From assembly GCA_011947345.1 (NCBI GenBank), contig JAAVTG010000738.1, positions 1-64,000 of the forward strand: 64,000 nucleotides of DNA, in the 5' to 3' direction. Under the pieces are notes generated by a model. It did no database searches. It was not told the origin of the DNA and was given only the letters and a program-made list of their open reading frames with translations. Below, one piece after another: positions 58,776 to 64,000 of the stretch. The position numbers and the translations under genes were made by a program. The stretch is from Phytophthora quininea. Taxonomy: Eukaryota > Oomycota > Peronosporomycetes > Peronosporales > Peronosporaceae. How positions within the stretch are numbered: position 1 is the stretch's first letter; each line of letters begins with the position of its first letter.

Positions 58776-59135
58776 CTAAAACAACGGCATTACGTTGCGG
58801 TGGAAGAAGACTGTGAGTCCCAGCAGGATGATGAGGCACTGGAACCAGAGGAAGGGCGACATCTTGATCTCGCGCCGCATCTGCGCCTTGCTCTCAGCCA
58901 GATCCTGTGCCTCCTTGGCGCGGCAGTCGGCGCACGTGGGCTGCGCGCCCAGCGGGACCGTCAGTCGGTCCACTTCGGCGTCACACTTCTTGCAGGCTGC
59001 CATCTTGGGAATCTTACCGGCAGCGATGTCTGCCTCTTCCTGGGCGCGTCGGGCCGCCTCCTCCTTCATGCGGCGCTCCTCGACGATCCGCGGGCCGCGG
59101 ATGAGGTTCAGGTACAGGAACAGCAACGAGTTCAT
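58776..59135 (-). CDS. Small membrane protein with two CxxC pairs
   Basis: ATG 59135 (MNSLLFLYLNLIRG) is the first usable start, giving 119 residues, but codons upstream continue the hydrophobic segment (AQVLTLIA), so an earlier exon may add residues. Layout: N-terminal membrane helix, charged helix (EERRMKEEAARRAQEE), CKKC and CADC separated by ~22 residues (likely one zinc site), a second charged helix, and a C-terminal membrane helix (FLWFQCLIILLGLTVFF). Both ends in the membrane with a cytosolic or lumenal zinc knob suggests a small ER or mitochondrial assembly factor. Family not recognised. Confidence 0.6.
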   Translation of the reverse strand: MNSLLFLYLNLIRGPRIVEERRMKEEAARRAQEEADIAAGKIPKMAACKKCDAEVDRLTVPLGAQPTCADCRAKEAQDLAESKAQMRREIKMSPFLWFQCLIILLGLTVFFHRNVMPLF

Positions 59136-59430
59136 AGCGATCAACGTGAGCACTTGGGCGCTTCTTGGCAAGTGAGGGACGAGTTGATTGACTGTGTACT
59201 ATATCTGGATAGTATCCGGAGTGATGAGCAAGCACACTTGATATTTGTAGGAAACAAGAAATAGTATACGTATAAACGATGGGCTCAACTAGCGAAGTGA
59301 GCGGGTTTTATGCAAATACATCCGTATCTCTTTTCGTGTGCAACGGTCACCGCTGTCGACGAGCTTTTGGATGACTGCTCTATTGGCTTGCACTTCTACA
59401 ATTGCTGTGTGCATGTGTTCACAAACCCTC

Positions 59431-62400
59431 TCAGGCCTGCTTGGTTAAAGCGTCCTGCAGCATCAACAGACAGTAGGCATCTAACGCAGTGTACGAAACC
59501 TGCTGAGGTGTCAACGGGCGACGTTCCCAGTCGCTCTTCTGCTGCAGCTTGGACAGCGGAATTCCGAGCACTTGTTTCACACATGCACTGAGGCCCTTTT
59601 GTCTCCGCGTTCGACGTGTTGCAGCGTCTTGGGATCTAACGATGGACCCGTCAGCGAGATGAGTCGTCGGCTCGAGCTCCTGAAAGGAGCAATCCACCAC
59701 GTTCTCAAACGTGTCGAAGCAGTGCACCTCGGGGAATGACCACCGCAGACGCTTGATATCGCCGTCTAGGCTGAAGCCCAGCTTTGCGATCGCCTTAGAC
59801 GAAAACAAGCACGCAAACAATTCCTCTAGATCGCCTATCGGCATCTCGACAAAGTCGAAGACGAAGACGTACTCTTGACAGGCAACCTGCAAGATTGAAC
59901 ACTTGGACGGCACAGACGCTCGACTGTCTGGACGCCACTCTGCGTCAAGACCGAGCCGCGAGACACTCGAGTGCATTAACGTCTCGGTTGCCAGCGACAA
60001 TGCCTCGTCGTTGTCGACCACCACGATGTGGTCTTCAGCGAGCGGGATCTTCAAGTACGCTATGTCATCCGCTGGCTCAGCACTCGCATCAGCGAAGACT
60101 GGCTTTGGTCGTGCTGCAAGTGCTTGCATCATGTAGGGCATGAATTCCGCTTCATGCTCCAGTTTGTATTCTCTAATGGCCTTGTACGTGTTGTGGAAGC
60201 TGAGCGACGTATCATCATCGCCGCCATCTCCTTCTGCAGCATTTTCCAGATCGATCACTTCTCGCACGAAAACGCGCTGCATCTCTACCGAGTCCCCGTT
60301 GTCGGACTTGAAGAATTGCAAGACGTTAGCAACTCCGTCAAACACATAGACTTCAGCAAGTTTAGGGGCCAGGAACGCTGCAGCTTCTAAGGTGTACAGT
60401 TCCTTTCGACGCATCAGGAACCCCATGATTTTGTCAATACTGTCGGTCTCCAAAGCTTCTAGGCAAAACTCTAGCAGCTCCTGCCGATGTGATCGATGCA
60501 GATTCACAACATCGTCAAGCTCCTTCACAATGTGGACCGACAACAGCGGAAGTTGGCTCACACAGTACTCCGCGTGCTTTTCTTCCATTGGGAGCTCATC
60601 TGTTACCACCAAAAGTAATTGCTTGGCGAGTTTGCCAAGCGCTCTAAACGTTAAATCCAAGAAGCGGAGCGCCACAACTGACTTTAGCAAGAAGAGACAC
60701 GGGTCGGGAGTGACCATTAATGCATCCCGAATCGACTGTTCCGCTGCGCTCTTTGTGTCCTTGTCTCGACTGGTCGTAATAGCTTGAACAGCATGCTGAG
60801 CAAACATCAGTGGTGAGCACGACACGCTTGCTCTAGAGCACCAATATTCGAAAGCCCTGGCGTTAAGATCGTCGTTACTCAACTCTGCGGAATTAATGAT
60901 CCAAGCGTCCTCGTTGATAGACTCCAACGCCTCACGATCTTTAAAAGCTTGCTCGAAGATCGCACGACGCGCATACAAAGTCTTCATCGCGACTTTGCGG
61001 GACGATTCATCAAAAGTATTTCCTCGCCTGGTATACTTGAAATAAAACTCGTGCAACAACGAACTGTAGACTGGTATCGCCATCAGCAATCCTTTCTTCT
61101 GGAACCCTTGCAATAAAGCGTGCGCGTCCGGAAACGTGTCTTTCTGGATGCAACACATGAAAAGAGCGGTTTCCGTCGCGGCCGAGCGGGCGAAGCCATG
61201 GTTCAGCATAGACTCGATCGTTTCCTGTGCACCTTGTGGGTTGTTCTTGTAAGCACAAGACTTTACTAATTCTTCAAGAAAACCTTGCTTTTTTGCTTGT
61301 ACACCAGGTTCAGCAACTGGGATTTCGTGTACGATGAGCTTAAACCCCTTTGCATGCTCATATCCGAACATACGCCCCACTTCAACGCCCATACGCTGCG
61401 TAAAGTTGATGTTGTCTCTTTGGGCGAGCGCGATCAGCTCAGGGACGTGATCACAGTTTGTCAATAAGTAAGCTCCTCGAATAAATTTTCGATACAGAGG
61501 GAAGCCTCGCGTGATGCCAGGCAATACGTCGATTTCTTGGACAGTCTGCCAAGCGATTGGCTCGTCCCCACAGCACATATACGCATCGACAATGGACACA
61601 TACGTCTTCGACGTGGGCCAAAGATGCGGCTGCGGCGGAAGTGTTTCTCCTTCGTCATCAGCACTGGGTTGCCAGCCGTTGGCAGCCAACTCACGCATGG
61701 CCTCGACAATTACTGGGACATCTTCTTTCCACTTACGCTTTCTGCATTGGTGAATGAGCGTCTCGAAGTCATTGCTAAGATCGCACAATAATCTCATATC
61801 ACATAACCATATCGTCAACAGCATCTAAGAAGAAAACGAAACGTACACAGTGACGATAGAGCCATTCTGAATTCGCGCAATAAGACGAGTGATATCGTGA
61901 TGAACCACCGCCTTGCGAACAGATTGCGAGGTCTGGTGCCCCAAACAACCCAACGTTTTTGAGCCTGTAAATCGCCGGACAAAATAATAGAACTGTAAGT
62001 CGGCAGTGTGTAAACCTTCCCATACGACAACACACCATCGCCACCTGATGCTGCTTCTTCCGACTGTAATCGCGCGATTTTCTCTTGCTCGCCAGAACTC
62101 AAGATCCCATTCTCCACCCACACTACCAGAACGGGTGTGAGCCCATCAAAGTCCAACAATTTGGCAGCCTGCGCAATCGTGTGATAAAGCCTTTCATCCG
62201 TGCGCAGTTTCGGAGCATGCACAGACACTTCTTCCAACACAAGTCTCGCCGTATCGCGATCTTTCCTTCTTGCACACGTCTCCAGCGCTTCTAGATACAG
62301 CGCCTCGTCAAACGCGTTGTCTTCTCTTGAATGCGCCAGAAACTCAAGACACAGGTTCGTTTCAAGACTGTCATTAATCCCCAAGGCTCGAACCAACGTC

Positions 62401-62942
62401 GTGTACGTCACCACATTGGGCTTGGAGTTGGAATGCCGCATCTCGTGATATTTCTAACCACAACAAGTCAGCACTTCATAAACTTTAATTTTACCACTTT
62501 ATTTGCCCACCTCAATAGCGGCAGGCAAGTCCCCGTTCCGTGCAATTACATCAATCAGCGCCGTATACGTGAACACGTCCGGCTCGTAGCCGTAGTGCGT
62601 CAACAGGTCGAAAGCGCGTTGCGCCTCCTTCGCACTGCCAGCACGCTGGCTGGCGGTCACAATCGTGTTGAGAGCGTAGCTGGGCTGCAGGAACGGCAGC
62701 TTGGGGATGTTGCGAGTGATGTCGCCCTGTGTAGCCAGCAGCACCAGCCAGTCCACGAACTGGAAGGCTCGCTCGATGGCGTCCTGGTCGCGACTGCCGT
62801 CCTTATGCAGCCCCAGCTTCATCCAGCGGAACACAGGCTTGAGGAAGGCGCGCGTCTCGTACGCCGTGGCGTCCGAGCTCAGCAGTTGCTGCACCAGCGC
62901 GCCCGCCACAGCGTCATCCTCCCAGCGGTAGCCGCTCGCCAT
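59431..62942 (-). CDS. PPR-repeat protein fused to a DEDDy 3'-5' exonuclease domain
   Basis: Exons 62942-62511, 62453-61847 and 61774-59431 join in phase (the second donor is GTACGT). N-terminal half: pentatricopeptide repeats (PDVFTYTALIDVIARNGDLP, PNVVTYTTLVRALG, FALMCCIQ-like helices), which read single-stranded organelle RNA base by base. C-terminal ~250 residues: RNase D-type exonuclease with SRLGLDAEWRPDS (Asp and Glu), AKLGFSLDGDIKRLRW (third Asp) and SYTALDAYCLLML (Tyr and Asp), so all DEDDy residues are present. A one-base shift at the T run 61956-61960 interrupts exon 2. Another exon may precede ATG 62942 (coding-like sequence from 63124). Joined length about 1130. Predicted organelle RNA trimming; closest known exonucleases are EXD3/Mut-7-like. 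Confidence 0.82.
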
Positions 62943-63193
62943 CGGCGAAAGTATCAATGCGCACCCATTTCAAGAATCGTACTGAAAAGATAGCAGCATA
63001 CTTGACATCAGTGCTGGGAATAAGGCGACAATGGTTTCAATACGTTATCCGTCGCGTTTTTGTCCAATGAGCGAAGGTTCTCGATGACACTTGGGTGTAA
63101 TTTCTCCAACAGCCCTTTGGCCATCAAAGCATCCGCCCAGAGCTTCTTGCGACCTGCTTCGACGTCATTCCCTCGTTTTCCCCCGCCTGCGCC

Positions 63194-64000
63194 ATGACGT
63201 CACCCTCGCCTGCCCAGGTGCTCCAGGACGTGCGATTCCAAGAGCGTCTCGCCGACATTGAAGCCCGACTGCCGGCGACGCTGGCGCTGGCCCGCGAAGG
63301 ATCGCTCGCCAAGCGCAACCAGACCCGGCGCAAGCTCTACCATGACAGCGAGCTGATCCGCATCGAGCTGGAGGAGCGCATGAACGAGCTGGGCATCGAA
63401 GACCAGTGGCTCAAGGCGCCCGAGATGCAGCAGGCCAACGCCCAACTGGACGCCGTGCGCAAGCAGCTCAAGCTGGACGTGCTGCCGGACACGCTGTCGC
63501 CGCTGGAGAGACTGTACATGGTGGTGCGGCTGCTGACGCTCGTGCTGGTGCTCGTGGGCTGGTTCAGTTGCGTGACGCTGCTGATCCCGCTCAAGTGGCT
63601 GGACCCGTTGCTGAAGCAAATGGGCGTCAAGAAGAACTATCTGCCCATGGACCTGATCTCGTGGGGAACGGCTGCCATGGTGTGCGTCACGGCCTGCACC
63701 AACATGCAAGTGGAAGGTCGCGAGAACCTGCTGGATCTCAAGGACTCGGTGGTCTGCATGTTCAGCCACTCGTCCAATCTGGACGGATTCATTGTCAACG
63801 GATCGTCCCCGTGGCGTTCAAGGTAATGTTGGTGAAGTGGAGAAAGGTGCGGTAGTTGCTGAACTGATCGAGTCTTGTTTGCGATTTATAGTTTGCAGCG
63901 AAGAAGAGCATTTTCATGGTGCCGTTCTTGGGCTGGTCGGCTCGTTGGGGCTTCGAGTTTGTCGCCATCGACCGATCGCACAGGTACATACCGATGTCGT
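63194..64000 (+). CDS. PlsC-type glycerolipid acyltransferase, 3' end outside window
   Basis: ATG 63194 (MTSPSPAQVLQDV). About 110 residues of charged helical sequence precede a hydrophobic segment (VVRLLTLVLVLVGWFSCVTL), then VEGRENLLDLKD and FSHSSNLDGFIV, a variant of the HxxxxD acyltransferase box (H-S-S-N-L-D). A frame break at CCCC 63807-63810 is repaired by a fifth C, after which a GT-AG intron (63823-63891) joins SSPVAFK to FAAKKSIFMVPFLGWSAR, the next conserved block. The gene continues past 64000. By family it moves acyl groups onto glycerol-3-phosphate or lysophospholipid at the ER. Starts 251 bases from the divergent PPR gene. Confidence 0.82.

Noticed and set aside
1..64000. RXLR or Crinkler effectors, tRNA or rRNA genes
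   Set aside because: I looked for signal peptide plus RXLR/EER, LFLAK, and RNA-gene landmarks and found none convincing.

Overview
The window looks like nuclear DNA of an oomycete, most likely Phytophthora. This is inference from compact GC-rich genes, short GT-AG introns of about 50-120 bases, gaps of tens to a few hundred bases, a Copia-type retroelement, a CYP86-like P450, and very large repetitive and coiled-coil/EF-hand proteins. I saw no rRNA, tRNA or CRISPR.

Layout. 1-2910: the 3' part of a dead Copia retrotransposon ending in a probable LTR. 3.3-5 kb: a disrupted ankyrin-repeat gene. 5.1-20.2 kb: a coiled-coil/EF-hand protein, a secreted GH31 glucosidase, a P450, an F-box/LRR protein, an unrecognised nuclear-like protein, a dolichol/phytol-kinase-like membrane enzyme, a CaMK-like kinase, a TMEM8-like membrane protein and a PAP2 phosphatase. 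20.4-32 kb: one giant gene for a membrane-anchored EF-hand protein whose ectodomain is built from about ten copies of a 909-bp unit plus five copies of a 243-bp unit. 32.4-41.5 kb: a PDZ + TTC39/IML2-like gene, then a giant IQ-motif gene containing fifteen near-identical IQ units with polyalanine spacers. 41.8-64 kb: a TPR protein, a disordered EF-hand/coiled-coil protein, a GDP-mannose-transporter-like carrier, an unrecognised protein, CIAO1, a twin homeodomain protein, a PDZ protein, an acidic protein, a possible myristoylated microprotein, an HROB homologue, a small membrane protein, a PPR/DEDDy-exonuclease fusion, and the start of an acyltransferase gene.

Reading caution that affects most genes. 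Many otherwise healthy reading frames are broken by single-base shifts. At thirteen places the break sits on a run of exactly four G or C, and a fifth base would restore a convincing frame. I read this as homopolymer loss in the sequence, not mass pseudogenisation. CDS spans below therefore run from true start to true stop across introns and suspected one-base errors; exon limits are given where I could derive them. Genes are not in operons; several neighbours are divergent over less than 200 bases or convergent within 6-25 bases.

Functional themes: secretion and glycosylation (GH31, nucleotide-sugar carrier, dolichol-kinase-like enzyme), lipid metabolism (PAP2, acyltransferase, P450), calcium/calmodulin-type scaffolds (EF-hand and IQ proteins), DNA repair and Fe-S assembly (HROB, CIAO1), and organelle-RNA-type metabolism (PPR-exonuclease).
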